Assembly: GCF_020921035.1 (NCBI RefSeq)
Contig: NC_063155.1
Span: 27,893,294 to 27,957,293, forward strand
From: Rhodamnia argentea
Taxonomy: Eukaryota > Streptophyta > Magnoliopsida > Myrtales > Myrtaceae
Direction of reading: 5' to 3'
Length of the DNA: 64,000 nt
Positions within the stretch are counted from its first letter, which is position 1. Every line of letters begins with the position of its first letter. The translations under genes were made by a program, and so were the position numbers. Of the stretch, positions 21,717-35,280 are shown piece after piece. The notes beneath the pieces are model-generated. The model saw nothing but the letters and a program-made list of their open reading frames with translations. It did not search any database and was not told the origin of the DNA.

Positions 21717-23909
21717 GCACAGAGCTGTTTCTGTTTATTTTCCGTTAATTTCTCGTGACTGTGCGAAGATCATGCCTTTGATTGAATGTATTTGACTGAG
21801 CCAATCACATATCACGAAGCAGTACGGTCTACTAACATTCCCATAAAAGAAGGTACATGCGTGCTTTCATAGGGTTTTTTTACGTGATTGGTTCTGTCTA
21901 CCATGATGGGATTGAGTTAGAGGCACCATATCATAGCTTGATCAATTGATTTAGTGTGTAATGTTCCTGTTACGATTGACGCTTGAAACTCAAAATACTC
22001 GTCCACAAGCAATTGATTATTTACCACAAGATCCACATTAGGAATCTATTGAATTCAATACAGTCGTGTAGAGCTTTGTTAATTAGACAGAACGTCTTGT
22101 TCTGTCCTTACCCTCCAAGAATCGAGTCCCGCCTCCCCGTTATGGTAAGGAAGCGGCAATCGTTATATTGAAATATTCTACATCGCTTGACATTAGGGTT
22201 TATATATTTATTACATACATGTGATCTCTATCTTCACTTATCGGTTTGAGTTTTTAGACAGCCTTAGATTAAATTTCTTCTATGGTTCCACAAGAGAAAC
22301 AGGACTTTGAGCTAGAGGTTTTTTGACTTCCGTTTGGGCCATGGCGGCCAGTGGACTTTCTATTTCCACGTGTAATATCAACATGTCCGGGGGCCTTCCT
22401 CAAAATCAGAATTGCAGAAAAACAAAGGGCCTATGCCGTTGGTAACCCCACCTAGAAAATGTGCAAATTTTCCTTATATATATTGCCCTGTCTGCTAAAG
22501 CGGTTAAAAACGACAAAGCGGTACAAAGTGGACCACGAAAGGTCTAAATCACATGATTCTGACGTTTGAAAACTTGAGAAAAAAAGTGAAGAGACGATCA
22601 TTGTGGACGGTCCAACCTAGAACAACATTGGACGGCCCAGTTTCCTCCGAGCCGCTTCACGACCAATTTGATCTTCTTTATCCAGACTCATTGCTCGAGT
22701 AAAAGCACTTGAATTCTTTAACTTATGCAGTATATTTTTAGTCGTAGTCGATTTTCATTGCATATATATTCGATCACGATCATATGATACTGATACGAAT
22801 AAATATAGTTTTATGTCTATTTTGTATTAAGTTGCATGAAGCACTTGCAAAGATTCAATTATTATCTAAGTCGCTTTTGCAAAGCATGTAATGTCAATAG
22901 TCTTTTTTTTGTTTTGTTTTTACTTTTGATCGATCAATGGTCATATTTTCAAATGCAATGTTTCGCCGTTTAATTTATAGTAGAAGCGGACTCATGATAA
23001 CAACGTTTTCGTATTGTACTATATTACAGTAATATCATAATCTTTTTTGTGCTTCAAGGAAAGTGGCGATATGTGTACTTCCTACCTCTAATCACATTCA
23101 AAATCATCCTCACACTAGTGTTCGCATGTCAATTTGCATTCTCAAATTTGAAAACGTACCATTACCATGCTCACTAGTCCATCCCATTTCAAGTCACATC
23201 TACCTTTTGGCATTATTTACGGATTTTCCATTCTCATTTGGAATTTGCATTTCTCTCCTTTTCAAAAACCCAATCCAACCACCCACTGCCCAACCCCTCT
23301 CCTTTCGGGCGCCGTCGACACCCGCCACACTATTGCCATTCGCTGCTTGAGCCCTTAGCAGAGCCACAGACTCATCGCCCAAAGCTAATGGTCCCTCCAC
23401 CCTGTCATGTCCAACGTCGACCTTAGCGGCCCCTCTATAGCCACTGAGAACCCACTCCATTGTGGCGTTAAGGTTGAACCCTAGTTCCGGATCCATCTTC
23501 ATCCCATCATGGAGCTCGACCGAGACTTAGTTAAGCCCCACCGAGCACCGAGCTCGAACTAAGTCTTGTTGAGCTTCCTCGCACCATCGTGCTTGATTGC
23601 TGGTCGAGCTTAGCCGTTGTAGTAGAGAGAATATGCGTGTATGTGTGTGCGTGTGCGTGTGCGTGTGAGACGATGACGATGATGTGTTTAGGGTTTAGAT
23701 GTGATTGACGGTTAGATTAGTCTTTCTAGCTTGGGTGTCTGTCAGAATGTGCAAATTGAAGATTTCCAAGATCAATATTGCAAACCGATATGAAGATTAA
23801 AACTGGATTTGGCTTTCGAAATTTTAGTTTTTATCATACATAATCTTCCAACATCATGCACGTCCCTAAGACAACATGTCTCAACGCTAGCAATTGACCA
23901 ATAAAATGA
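21717..23909. other. Intergenic, with a possible LTR fragment
   Basis: No gene recognised. At about 22169-22265, TGAAATATTCTACATCGCTT followed by TTCACTTATCGGTTTGAG resembles short plant LTRs and shares TATCGGTTT with the remnant at 3440-3900; no primer site was found. A GTGTGC-type repeat lies at about 23636-23669. Open frames at 23063-23502 overlap on both strands and look like chance. Confidence 0.35.
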
Positions 23910-24722
23910 GGGAAAACAGTCCAAAAAGTCTTAAATATATTGTATAATAGCCAATTTAGACATAAACCTTTCAATTATACCAATTTAGTCCTACTTCTAT
24001 TATACGGCAGCCAATTCAGTCATACATATTTTAATTGTGCCAATTTAGTTCCAAACATTTTGGTAGTTTGTCAATTTAGTCCTAAACTTTTTGATAATTT
24101 ATTAATTTAGTCGTTACGATCAAATTTGACTATTAAGCGCCGACATGGCGAACTAATCAACACCGACTATCCTACGTGCAAAATTTTTTGAATGTTTTCT
24201 ACTCTTTTCCTCTTCCCTTTTTTTTTTCTTTTTTCTCTCTTTGGGCCTCATCGATGGCTACCGGAGGTCGCCGGCCTCAGGCAACGACAACCCTCTCTAC
24301 GTGGGAATGGGCCACCCTTGTCAAATCGGGCAAGATAGAGGACTGTCCACACCTGCCCAAGGGAGAGCGTTCCTTGCCAACCCAGGCTCAGGCGTCCCTG
24401 TCCCGAGGCCTAGGAGGGGCCCCTCGGTTGAGGCTAGTGGCCTCACTAGCCATCAGTGAGGCCCTACGATGGCTGGTGGAGGGAAAAAGGCAAAAAAACA
24501 AAAAAAAAAGAACATGAAAGGAAAAAAAACAGGAGGAAAAAAAAGAAAAAAGTTTCGAAAGTTTAAAAAATTATCCACGTTATCGGTTTCCAGTCAAAAT
24601 TGATTGAAATAACTAAATTAACAAATCGTTAAAAGGTTTAAGACTAATTTGGTCAATCGCCAAAAAGTTTAGGACATAATTGACCGCTCACAAGAGGCTT
24701 ATAACTTTTTAGATAGTTTCCC
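23910..24722. mobile_element. Mutator-like non-autonomous element with target-site duplication
   Basis: Starts GGGAAAACAGTCCAAAAAGT and ends in the inverse form (ACTTTTTAGATAGTTTCCC). AATAAAATGA lies immediately before (23900-23909) and again just after the element (24724-24733, one extra A between), a 9-11 bp target duplication as made by Mutator-like elements. Both arms carry CAATTTAGTCCTAAAC units in opposite orientation around a GC-rich core (about 24250-24480). No transposase is encoded; the 113-residue frame at 24176-24517 is core sequence. Confidence 0.78.
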
Positions 24723-26816
24723 AAATAAAATGATGGTTTCGGCGTATGATGGATACAATCTAAATAAATATTTCTATCTTCTTTTGTGTGCCCTCGGCTA
24801 GTCTTCCTCCGAATTAATGTGAAACAAGTACAGTGTAATTTAGCTTTTGGGGATGTGAAAGTGGGTAGTTACAAGCTCTGTGCGAGTTGATACTGGTGGT
24901 TGGTGGGGATGAGAGTTCGTGGGAGGAGTTTGGTTTCCTTTGGGCGGTGTCCTTCCAAAGGTTAACGTAATTCCAACCACACGATGACAATCCCCCTTCA
25001 CAAACGCTTCCTACCATCCCACATTGCAGCGACAAAAACACTTCTCTACTGGTCAGCAATCTACACCTGTACTTTTCGACTCCTGGGAAAATCTAAGGTT
25101 CTTAACTAGTGCGGTACGAGGGCCACGATAGAGACAAATGACACGAACGCGACTCAGCCCAACAACAAAAACCGTGCGAACTGATCGAGCCGAGGTGATC
25201 CTACCAAGCGCGACCACGATACTTTGGACGAGATCGCTGCGTCGCAAGGCACGTGGCGATTTAATAACCGCCGATAACTAATGATGGATTGTCATTTGGT
25301 ACACTACCCGTGTAGAAAATTACTCCACAAGCATAGTTGTGGCCTTACTACGTGTGAGTCTTTTGATTCATATAGCTACGTTCATGACATTTCATTATTG
25401 CAAGAAAGTTTCCAATCTATATCCATTACTACGAACTTAAAGAGAATACTAAACCATTACGTATGGCATGCCAAATCTAAGGTACACAAATTTAATGTGT
25501 GACTATACTAATCATTAGCGTAAGAGGGTTGGACTATATAAACTATATTCTTTTCACTAACTGTATTGAAGCTTCGAATTATGATACTCGTTTCTCAATC
25601 ATCTCTAAATGAAGGGTGTGATTTGGGGTGAACTAGATAAAGGTTAGCGATATGGTATTTAACCGGTCAGATGAGAGAGATTAGTGACTCGTCTGGGCCA
25701 AATAGGGCTCAAGGAATGACTTTTGACAAGCTTTTAGGATGACAGTAGGGAGAAGAACAAGCCGAATCACATATGGAAAGGCCGTAAGTGATATGGACTA
25801 GGATTATGGGTGTCGTAGTCGGCACTATTGAATGGGTAGTAGAGTGCATTACCGAAGAGGGATAAGTTTTCGTTTCTGAATTGGCCTTGTGACATGTAGA
25901 TCCACTTGTCATTCATATTATTTGTTCCAATCTAGCGAAGAATCAGGTCATTAACAAACATGATATAGGAAAAGTGCTAGAGTGAATAGACCTTCGGTAA
26001 GTAGAGCAACAAAGTGGGTTATGAGACCGTTTGAGAAATTTCGAGAACGAAAAAAGTTTGATACATTATGGTTGCATGTGCACGTATATTTCATGGCACG
26101 GCAGATTTTTAGTCAAGGATGGACTGTTTCCTATGTTGCGATCCGCTTACTCAATTGCAAGGTTGATCCTAGACCAATGTTTAATGGTTCCTTCAGAAGC
26201 AAAAATGGCTGATAAATCTTAGGTAGCAGAGCAAGCAATGGCAAGGTCTTGACTTTTTAATTTCTAAGACTAGCCTTGTCTTCTGTACATGCAGTTGACA
26301 TGTAAGTTTTATAGTAGAGCGAGGATGATGCAATTAACAACCATAAAACATCACGGACTCAATTGACCGACGGCCAAAATAGTAAGGATTGATTATGCAA
26401 TCATCCCAATTTCATAAAGGAAATATAGTTTTTTCTTTACATCATTGGTGAGGTGAATACGTTTGTCCCTTACATTGTTAAGTAATTACACATGACTGTA
26501 CATGTTATGATCTAGTGCTTATGTAAGGACGAAAGTTGCTCTACCCGTGGGTTGTAATTGGTATATCCCAAGAATCATCATCCTCAATTGTTTTGAATAT
26601 ATGCACTTCTCAACCAACTAACTAGGACCAATCCACTAAAAGCCGCAATCAAATGAAAAAGAAAATGGAGAAGAATAAAAGCACAGTCCAAATCCAAGTT
26701 TCTCGTCACGCTTTGTTGGCTCGGATTTGAAAATGAGCCTTGGGAAAATGTAAAGAAATGTAAACTGCTTTTGATAAATAAATAAAAATTCACTGTAAAG
26801 GAACTTTAAGTCAAGT
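24723..26816. other. Intergenic, nothing recognised
   Basis: Several overlapping short frames (24814-25059 minus, 25281-25502 plus, 25982-26222 plus) have no recognised family, signal peptide or splice support. No clear repeats were noted. Confidence 0.4.
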
Positions 26817-27385
26817 AGTATTTGGCAAAAAAAGAATTTGCAAAAAGCTTTGGTTGTAATTTTTCTTTTTAAAAAAAAAAATCAAACCCTTCGACGAAAG
26901 GCTCAAGTAGCCAGCAAGCCGGATCTGACATCGGTCGCCCGAGGTTGCCCTACCTCGAGCAACCCCTAGTGAGGGTTGCCTGGGGTTATGTGACCTCAGG
27001 CTGCCATCATCCGGGACACGCGACCCCAAGTGATGAGGCTTGAGGTCGGGCGACCCCAGGTGTTGCCCGATCTCAAGCAACGATCGCGTAGGTCATGCAA
27101 CCTCGCCGATCCTAGGCGTCACGCGACCTCTTCGACCCTCACGGACTGCCCTCGCTCAAGAAAATGAATAGGAGATCTAGGGTTTCACTTTTTAGTAGGG
27201 GTAAAATTAAATTTTTGGTAAGAGTTTTGAGGAAAAAATAGACAATTGACAATTTTCATTAATTGGGGCTTTCAGCATTTTGAAAATGTTGAAAGCTCAA
27301 TGGTGGTAGAGATCGGCGTTAAGCTTCGAGCCTTCCCAAGGTCGGCTTTCACCTCGAAGCCCATTGGGAATGATTGCCAAACACT
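26817..27385. mobile_element. Possible TIR element with GC-rich core
   Basis: The left end AGTATTTGGCAAAAAA and the complement of the right end AGTGTTTGGCAATC share AGTNTTTGGCAA. Between them is a GC-rich core with repeated GGTCGGGCGACC-like and TCGAGCAAC strings (about 26920-27150) and a small inverted repeat (TTTCAGCATTTTGAAAATG TTGAAAG, about 27270). No coding sequence. Ends and class are uncertain. Confidence 0.4.
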
Positions 27386-27585
27386 CCATATTTTTTTCAA
27401 GGAGTTTTGGGGTTCTAATGGGCTTTTAAAATGCTCAACCAAACTTAAACTAGACATTTACACATCAATTTAGGCTCTGTTTGTTTTCTCGCAAAAAAAA
27501 AAAAAAAAGATACTCGAAGATCATGGACTTTAGATCCGCGCGCAGATCCAAGGGAGCTTGCAAATTGCAAGAACGCACGTCAAGC

Positions 27586-27867
27586 TAGAGGTGGCCAAAT
27601 GGACCCGTGGGCCCGGAATCGACCCGTTGACCAGGCCCACGGTTCCAACTCGGAACCGGAACCGGCCCTCAAGGGCCGATTCCAACCCGATTTAAAAAAA
27701 AAAAAAAAAAGAAGTAAGTTGGGTGAAAAGAGCAATTGGGCTTTGGAACCGGCGGTTCCAAACCCGGAACCGGAACCGGCTCTTCAAGGGCCGGTTCCGA
27801 TTCCACCTTTTTTTGGAACCGGAACCGGCGGTTCCTGTTCAGGAACCGGCGGTTCCGTCGAACCGGC
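27586..27867 (+). mobile_element. hAT-like non-autonomous element, copy 2
   Basis: Starts TAGAGGTGGCCAAATGG and is nearly identical in its first 100 bp to the copy at 7626. It has the same AACCGG/GGTTCC body and poly-A run. The right tip is shortened to CCGGC. The flanks CGTCAAGC (27578-27585) and CATCAAGC (27868-27875) match at 7 of 8 positions, an 8-bp target duplication typical of hAT insertion. Confidence 0.7.
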
Positions 27868-27875
27868 CATCAAGC

Positions 27876-28381
27876 CATTGTTTCATATAGATTCACGAAG
27901 AGTTTTCACGTTATGAAAGAAGGATGCCTCGGAAATGCCAACGACCTATGAAGGGTCGACATCTGCAAATCCAGTACGCGGTGGTCACTTCATGTAGGGT
28001 TTACTGATTTGTACCTACGAAAATGATTGAGGTTGGAGGAAGCGTCGCTTTGGAAGTCTCAAGAAAAACTGGAGCTGAACGGAATAAACTGTAAATTTTG
28101 CTCTATGTGCTTTTTCCTTTCGCACATGAATAAATTTCATAAAGTGCAGTACAAATATGATGACCTGAATTTTGATGGTGCAGATGATAATAAAAGAATT
28201 TTTTGACGTCTCTTTGTATCCCTAGAGTTGATTTTTTTTTCTTTTTTATTCCTTTCTAGGGTTGTGGGGGAGGATGGTAGATAGAAGTGGCACCATGTGG
28301 ATGAGAGGTTGGCCTCCAATATCTATAGACTCACCCTATCAACACTTCAGAGAATCCCACGAGCACAACTAACCTCTCTTC

Positions 28382-28419
<38 letters not shown>

Positions 28420-30019
28420 TATGGTGCATCTCCTCAAGTAGAAGTAGAACCCAGATGTAAGAACAGGCAACACAGTCCCTTCTTGTGCTCAATCCAGGAA
28501 GCAAAGTTAGAAGATGGTCGCAAATTGGTCTTTGTTACTCGAGTTTGTGTTCGAGCCTGCCGCCTCCAAGGAGAGTTGATTGACATTTGAACTGTATATG
28601 TATATACATGGAATGAGAGCCTTGTCTTGTAGAGTAGATCAACCGTACAATTTCCAATCAGGCAGGAGCTACACAGTAACTCAGAAAGGGTTCATGACCT
28701 TACAAAAGAGTAAAATCGCGTTGTAGTTAGTAACATTTTTTGCCACATGAAACGAGGGGTGTACATAGGAAACTCTCTTTTGGAGTTGGCATGTCCTATG
28801 TAGTGTGCAAGCGCTTCACTCTTCAGGATCTCAGAAAGTGAGGACCGGTGAACTCCGGCTCTCGCGCAGGTCGCTTGCCCGTCGCTCTTGCTGGCAATGG
28901 AAGTGGAGAGATTGGTCCAGGGTAGCTAGCGATAATGATCAAAGATGGCGATGTATGATGATGAAGGTTTGACGATTGGATCAATCGTCGTCATTCAGCT
29001 TAATTGGCTCGACAGACTCGCTCATCGTATCACTAACGGTTCTATTGAGGCGGATGAGCTTAAACACCTGCCTCTAGTTTGAGGCCCAAGCTAACTTTTC
29101 TGTTGCAAAAATCTTCATTGAAGTATGTATATTTTTCTAGCTTTACAATATAAGTTTTTGAGGAAAAAAAAAGGTTCTTTAGGCTTGAGGCTCTGTTTCG
29201 GTAGAGCCCGTCAGTTAAGTCTGATTCATTTTAAGCATGCATTGAATTGGTCGTGCAACGTGTGTGGAGATGGAAGAGGTTGTGCGCAATCACCAGTTGC
29301 GGTGTTGTGCTGCTGGTCTTTGTCGTGAAGCTAGTCTTCAATTGTGACATTCCTGAATTAATTCACTTGAGATATTGTCTAATTTGACCTGTTCTATACA
29401 GAGTCTTACGGTTTTGTCCTTTGGCACACATGCAGATACTTTTCAAAGAGATCATCTATCCCGGTAGTGCTCTAATCCGAGCATTCTTAACTTTAGAATT
29501 CCGAAGCAAAGTTTGCCGTTATTTCAAAATACGCTTTTGTAAGCTAATTTCAGCTATCACATATATATTCCAGGCACGCTCTCCCCCTATTTTGTGTGCA
29601 ATTCGGTTCATTCCTTCCCCATTCGCCGTTCTAAAAGCCAGCCAGGAGCAACTCTATGGCCGAGCCATCTTGGCCCTCCGATTACTCCCTGCCCTAACTC
29701 CCCACCCTCGTCGGACCGGGTCGTTACATCAATGATGGTGATGGTGCTGAGTAAATGCAAGACAATGGCCTCGACGAGTTGTCAGAAGTGGTGGCTAATG
29801 TTTTCGAAATGACTACGGCAAACAAAGCAACGAGTTCCGGAAAAGATTCACAAACCTTGCTCAAAAAGAATTCTTGCAATTATGAAAGGTTACAAATTTA
29901 GACAGCTTCCTAATTTATCAAGAAAATATCTGCGACCAAATTCTCTCTCTCTTTTTGACCAAAAAAAAAAAAAAAATTCTCTCTCTCTCTGTCTCTCTCT
30001 GTCTCTCTCTCTCTCTCAT
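27876..30019. other. Intergenic, nothing recognised
   Basis: No supported gene. A (CT)15 tract lies at 28386-28416 and an interrupted CT tract at 29978-30017, directly before the duplicated leader-like segment. Overlapping open frames (28297-28590, 29421-29735) translate to unrecognised sequence. Confidence 0.4.
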
Positions 30020-30545
30020 AGGAGGGTTGTTACGGGGGGCCAATTGCACATGAACATTTCCTTTTCTTGCTTCACCCGTGAGTCAAAAGCCTCGCACGTG
30101 CCAAAGGGAAGTAGATACAAACAGTAGCTTCTCGCACGCTTCCACCCTCTTCGATGACCTTTCTTCTCTATAAATTCAGGTTGCACCTCCCCGACGTCAC
30201 AAGTACACCTTCCTTCACGAGTTGATCATCTTCGTTGTCATCAACTGTACTACATATATTTGGCTCCCTCACCATCTTCCATCTCGTCTTCGTGAGTCTC
30301 GCGTTGAACAAGATTGATGGATGGCTGAGTGGTTTGTGGCAAACTTGGGTCAAGAAGAGAATAAGGAAGGTTCAATTAGAGTGGGGGATGAGATCAACTA
30401 TGCCTTCGAAGCAGATGGGTGAATGGTTTCCATGCTATGCTTGTCCAGTAAGCAGTCCTTTTGCAGGTTAATCTCTCTTTCGTTGTCTGTTCGACCTTGA
30501 ACGCACCATGTTTAGGACTTGCATAAAAACCCTAGTTTTGGAACC
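30020..30545 (+). promoter_or_regulatory. Promoter/leader-like segment, copy A of a duplicated pair
   Basis: Resembles 37090-37725 in order and spacing. Shared parts are GAGTCAAA (30080), CACGCTT (30135), a TATA box (TATAAAT, 30169-30175) and a 145-bp block (30395-30540) with CCATGCTATGCTTGTCCAG and TTGTCTGTTCGACCT. CACGTG (G-box) is at 30095-30100. The block contains a possible splice donor (CCA|GTAAGC at 30448). A 78-residue frame (30235-30471) covers the centre but is not shared with the other copy, so I do not call it a protein. Probably the 5' end of a transcription unit whose main product I cannot identify. Confidence 0.4.
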
Positions 30546-31940
30546 GATTTTTCTTCCATCATGAGAAGTTCGTACTAATTGATTAGATGTAAGTAATCCC
30601 GACAACGTTTGTTGATTCTAGCCTAAACTCAAAGCTAGTGATATAAACTGGTTGGTGCATACGAGTCAGCGGTAGAAGATGAACGTCGTCTTCCTCAGGG
30701 ATATAGCCAGATCTCCACGTCACTGCAAGATATATTCTCGCACTATATCGCAACTCTTCATGCTATATCATTTTTTCCCTGGATGGTTCTAGGATGTTTA
30801 TCACTAGGAAGGGGCAATCTATAGTGAAGAAACTTCCTCTGGTCAGGCCTCAAATAGGTTAAATGCAAGGACGTATATTACCCAAAAAAAGAAAAATACA
30901 AATTGAAGGAAGTTTCCTCTAACTATGGAGGAAACATGGCCCGCTCCCGGCTCCAGAATATAGGTTTTTCCCAGTGATGTTGGTCTCGATCAGTTAGTTG
31001 GTCTCTTCTTTCTTTCCAGCCAAGATCGGTTGGTCTTTGTCGAGGTAGAAATGTTTTACAGTGAAAGAAATGCCACAGAATTGCACGGCTCACCTCATTC
31101 AAGATTCTTGAACGAGAAGGGAAACCCGAGCACAAAAGAGATGATGAATGAACTGTGGTAGAATAACCAGAACCTAGTTCAGCCTTTGGATTGATTAGGA
31201 TCGACCCTTATAGGTCCTTTGAGTGCTTCATGGGTTACAGGGGAAAACAAAATTGAAAGCAACCATGTTGTCTCATAACACCCAATTTTCAGGAAGGAAG
31301 AGGCTCTTTAGTACTCTTTGAGGCATCCAGGAGGAGGAGATACCGAATCCTAGAGTGTAATCACGACATTTCAGGTGATGGGACAAGATCAAGATAGACA
31401 AAAGAAGTCATAATGTCAATGGAGCACATAAAGAAAAAGATTTAAGCAATGACCCTTGGAATCTTCCGAGTAGTAAAATTAAAAGCATGAGTGGAATTAT
31501 ATGCTGGAATGAGGGTATACAAAAAGCCGGTCCGCTGGCTTTCTTTGGTTTTTTTTCGAGATTCAACGGATATTCCAATTTAGGAAAATGACGAACAAGT
31601 AAGACGTTGTTGGAAACTCAGTTGGTGGCTGCCTTTTGATTATTCGTTTTATATGATAAATATAAGGAGTGCTGTTCATAAAGGTCCTTTACCTTTGTGC
31701 TAGTTCCTATTAAGTTGTTAGTCTCGTTTAAGTCTATAAAAGAAAGAGAAAATGGAAAAGGGTCTTTACCAACATACAGACGAGGAAAAACAACTTAGGC
31801 CTATAAGTGTCTTAAAGGTCGAACTGTCGACGAATGTGGGATGCTGATGAAGGACTGGTTATTTGACAAGAATTTGCATGGAAATCGACACTCTCCCTGA
31901 TCCTTTCCGGTCCTCAAGAGCCCCAAAGTTACAGATGAGT
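30546..31940. other. Intergenic, nothing recognised
   Basis: No gene, RNA or repeat was identified. A minus-strand frame at 30923-31135 has a GTGAGC string that could be a donor, but the peptide is not recognised. Confidence 0.35.
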
Positions 31941-32001
31941 CAGGTCCTCCCTCCCTCCCTCCCTCTCACTCCCCCTTCCCCTCCCCTCCCTCCCCTCCCC
32001 T

Positions 32002-32076
<75 letters not shown>
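31941..32076. repeat. Compound CCCT/CT microsatellite
   Basis: A CCCTC-type run (about 31950-32010) followed by a pure CT run of about 33 units (32011-32076). Confidence 0.95.
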
Positions 32077-32081
<5 letters not shown>

Positions 32082-33860
32082 ATTGAAGGAGATTATCTGT
32101 TCGAATGATGATTTGTTGTTGCTAAGCAATGGGCTAGAGTTGGATTAGGTAAACTTTTTTATGTTTCTTTGATGATGTGAGATTTCATTTTAAATGGATC
32201 GACTCAATGTTCGTGAATTATCTTGTTAGATGTATATGTCATAGGTATGATGCAAGCCGTAAATCAGTTACAGATTTTATTATCACGATATTTCCTTGTA
32301 ATGACATTTATTATGACAATTCATGTATGGTACATGTTACAACCAAGTATAATAGTTCATCCTCCTCCCTCTCCATCTTTGTCACTTTACTAAAAGTTGA
32401 ATGCTTCTCTGATGATAATAGAAACCTACTGACATGATAATCTGAATGCACATTGAGATGCTATCGATCATTTTCATAACGTTGTAAGTAATGTGACAAT
32501 ATATTGATTATTTAAATCGACGACATTGCGTGTTATACAAATTTGATCATAATATTTACAAATTACCGTTTCATATTATGTTGAAAATATACTTTCTCAT
32601 AATTTATCACTTAGCATAATTAGTAATAACTTGGTTATTTGAGATAATAAGTAAACAACAATTTTCTTACTAATGAATTGATTTGCTAATCATATAATCA
32701 TATGAAATTTGATAACTCCATTTATCATGATGAAACTGTCTTAGTACTATTAAAAATGTCCCTTTTCTATAAAATTAATAGTCATTATGAACTGTGTAAT
32801 AAAAAAAATTAGTCAGATATCATTTAGTTATGTATTACTCATACTATAACCGTTAAGAAATTTATTAATGTATTACTCATTCTATAGCAAGTACAAACAT
32901 TATCAAACTAAGAGAATGTATTGAAGGGTAATGACATTCTAGACACTTCAATCCTTTTCCTTCTCTATTACAGTATTAAACCAGACATTCCATTGGCAGT
33001 ATTTCATTGCCTAAATCGACAATGTAATAGGGCTGTTAAAGCTCTCTTCTATTACAGCCGCAGTAGCTATTATACTACAGCCTAACCATTAACATGTACT
33101 GCGTACCGTATACAGGATCAGCTGGTTAATCAAATGGACAGTCCATGCGCAGTTAAATAAGCAATAGAGAAACAAAATAAAATAAAAGACTTGAATTTGT
33201 GTGTTCCAACGTTCATTCCCTGAGGGAGTAATAGCGACAAATCCACTGGTAATCGAAGGAGAAGTACTGGGTAGTGCGCGAGCCACATCAAAATTAATTG
33301 CTTTGTCCTTATGTCGGGTCTGGATCAACTTAGCTCAAAATCAAGAGACAAATCCGACAAGAGCTGCGCATAAGTACAGAAAAATTTCGTGGTCCGCAGT
33401 TTTTGAACTTAATTTATTTTTACCTGTATTTTGGAAGGGACAGTTTCTTATTTTTTGTTTGCAAGAAGGTACGGATTACCAAAAGCAAATTGTATTATAA
33501 GTTCATGGACGAACGAAATATTAAGTTCAAAGTTGGAAAAGAAGTTCAACTTTTTGTTTTGTTTGCAAGCAAAGCTCGGCACAATGACTCTTATTGTATG
33601 TCAAATATGATTTACTGGGTCACACGCCCTCCTAAATTTTGTTGTAGTGTTGTAAAGAGTAATGTTATAAACGAATCTTTTTGTACTTAACATTGATTTT
33701 GGTAAGCAAAAGAGAGTCAGATTAGCCGAAAAGCTTACCGGAGATTATTTCTAAAGCTCTTTTGCCCAATGATTGTTCTTGAATGGAGATCTGTCAATAT
33801 CTAATAAATTGTTCTTGAGCATAACTCTACGTAAAAGATATGTATGACGAGGTTTTTTTA
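32077..33860. other. AT-rich intergenic region
   Basis: Strongly AT-rich between about 32200 and 33100. GTAATAGGGCTGTT and TTCTATTACAG near 33020-33056 could form a short hairpin, possibly MITE debris. The opposed frames around 33089-33500 are unrecognised. Confidence 0.35.
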
Positions 33861-34101
33861 AGGTGCGTTTGTGTCACGAAAAATCAATGACTTAAAAACT
33901 ATTTTTCTGAAAATGACCGCTAATAACTCATGAAATAGCTAGTCGACCAAATATGTTTTCATTATCGACGACAACTCATGTCTAAACATCTTCGTGGATG
34001 ATGAAAATATTTTCATTTTTTCATTTTTGTAAGTGATGCGGACGATCATTTTCAGGAAAATATTTTCTAAATCATTTATTTTTTGCAGAACAAACAGAAC
34101 A
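33861..34101. mobile_element. AT-rich MITE, family copy 1
   Basis: About 240 bp with inverted ends (AGGTGCGTTTGTGTCACGAA against GTTCTGTTTGTTCTGCAAAA). Shared by all three copies in the window is a centre of the type ATTATCGACGACAACTCATG TCTAAAC, then a TTCGTGGATGATGAAAATAT-like string. No coding capacity. Confidence 0.6.
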
Positions 34102-35186
34102 TTAATAAAATTAAGATCAAAAGCTTCTTTACTTCAAGGAGTTATTAATACGAACAACATTGTCATTCAGTTATCAAATCCCACGATTCCAATAGTTGTC
34201 TATGATTTGATTTATAAACGTAATTTGTATTTGGATAAATTTTTCAAAATTATCTCGATTGAAGGGTTTACTTAAAGAGACTTTGATTTTTTTTTTTTTC
34301 AATAACTTGTGTAGCTTTAACAATTAGTTTTTTTAATGAAAATGAATTGCTTGCAATCTTTCAATTACATAACTATAAACATGTAAAGTTATATATAGCT
34401 TTCTTTATCATTTTAGAAAATTTAAAACATTTTAAAATTATTTCATCTAATTGGGCAATTTATATCCTTTACATCTTTCGTCAAATTCGAGTTCTATTAT
34501 TGTTCTCTGGGCAAAAGTGATTTTACAGGGATGGTGAGAGAATGTTGTCTGTCTTTTCTATCCTTGTATATATGAGGAAAAATCAAATACGTTTCTTAAC
34601 ATGACTGCAAGAACATGAGGAAATCATAAAACACGCTTTCATTGAAATAAACGTGGATTAACTTAATAAACACTTTCATTCAAATAAACAATTTTCGACC
34701 GCAAAAGCTAATCAAACAGATCGATATCGACTTCAAGACCATAACGTTTTATCCAACTACATGTATACGCTTATATATATATATATATATATCAAACACC
34801 TATCATTGGTAGATTTGATATATGAGAAAATAAACACGGAAAACTATGCGGGGTCAAATTAACAGCACAAGAAGTCGTGTGGCAAAATCTCCTCATCACT
34901 AAGTTTGGTTCATGTCATAATTATTATTTGGAGTTGTAATGGAATGTAGAGCCGTAGCCTAATGCCGCTTGTTTAAGTGCACGGATACACGCAACCCGCT
35001 CCATCCGCATGCATCAGGTAAGACTCCACCCAAACGGTGGCAAGCTTCTCCTCCAAGGTTAATATGAGTGAAGGATGCTGTGATTTAAATGCATGAATTC
35101 GTTTGATCTAAAGCAAGCGATTGACCACGTAGTCAACCCCTTGAGAGTTTCCGACATGAAAAAAAAAACTTGAGAGTTAATATCTA
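34102..35186. other. AT-rich intergenic region
   Basis: No gene seen. An (AT)10 run lies at 34772-34792. Confidence 0.4.
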
Positions 35187-35280
35187 GTACTTTGTTACAT
35201 TTGACTTTGCAATAGTAAAGGAATAGGGATGCAGTACTTCGTTACATTTGACTTTGTAATAGTAAAGGAATAGGGATGAA
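35187..35280. repeat. 47-bp tandem duplication
   Basis: Two adjacent copies (35187-35233 and 35234-35280) that differ at only three or four positions. Each contains TTTGACTTTG, so a W-box core (TTGACT) is doubled. Confidence 0.9.

Noticed and set aside
24176..24517. 113-residue frame
   Set aside because: Lies inside the Mutator-like element at 23910-24722 and continues into a poly-A region.
30097..30115. TGCCAAAGGGAAG, like miR399
   Set aside because: The match stops after about nine bases, and the paired copy at 37.17 kb does not conserve it.
33089..33500. Opposed frames that looked briefly like an organellar insert
   Set aside because: No organellar gene could be matched; no flanking organellar sequence seen.
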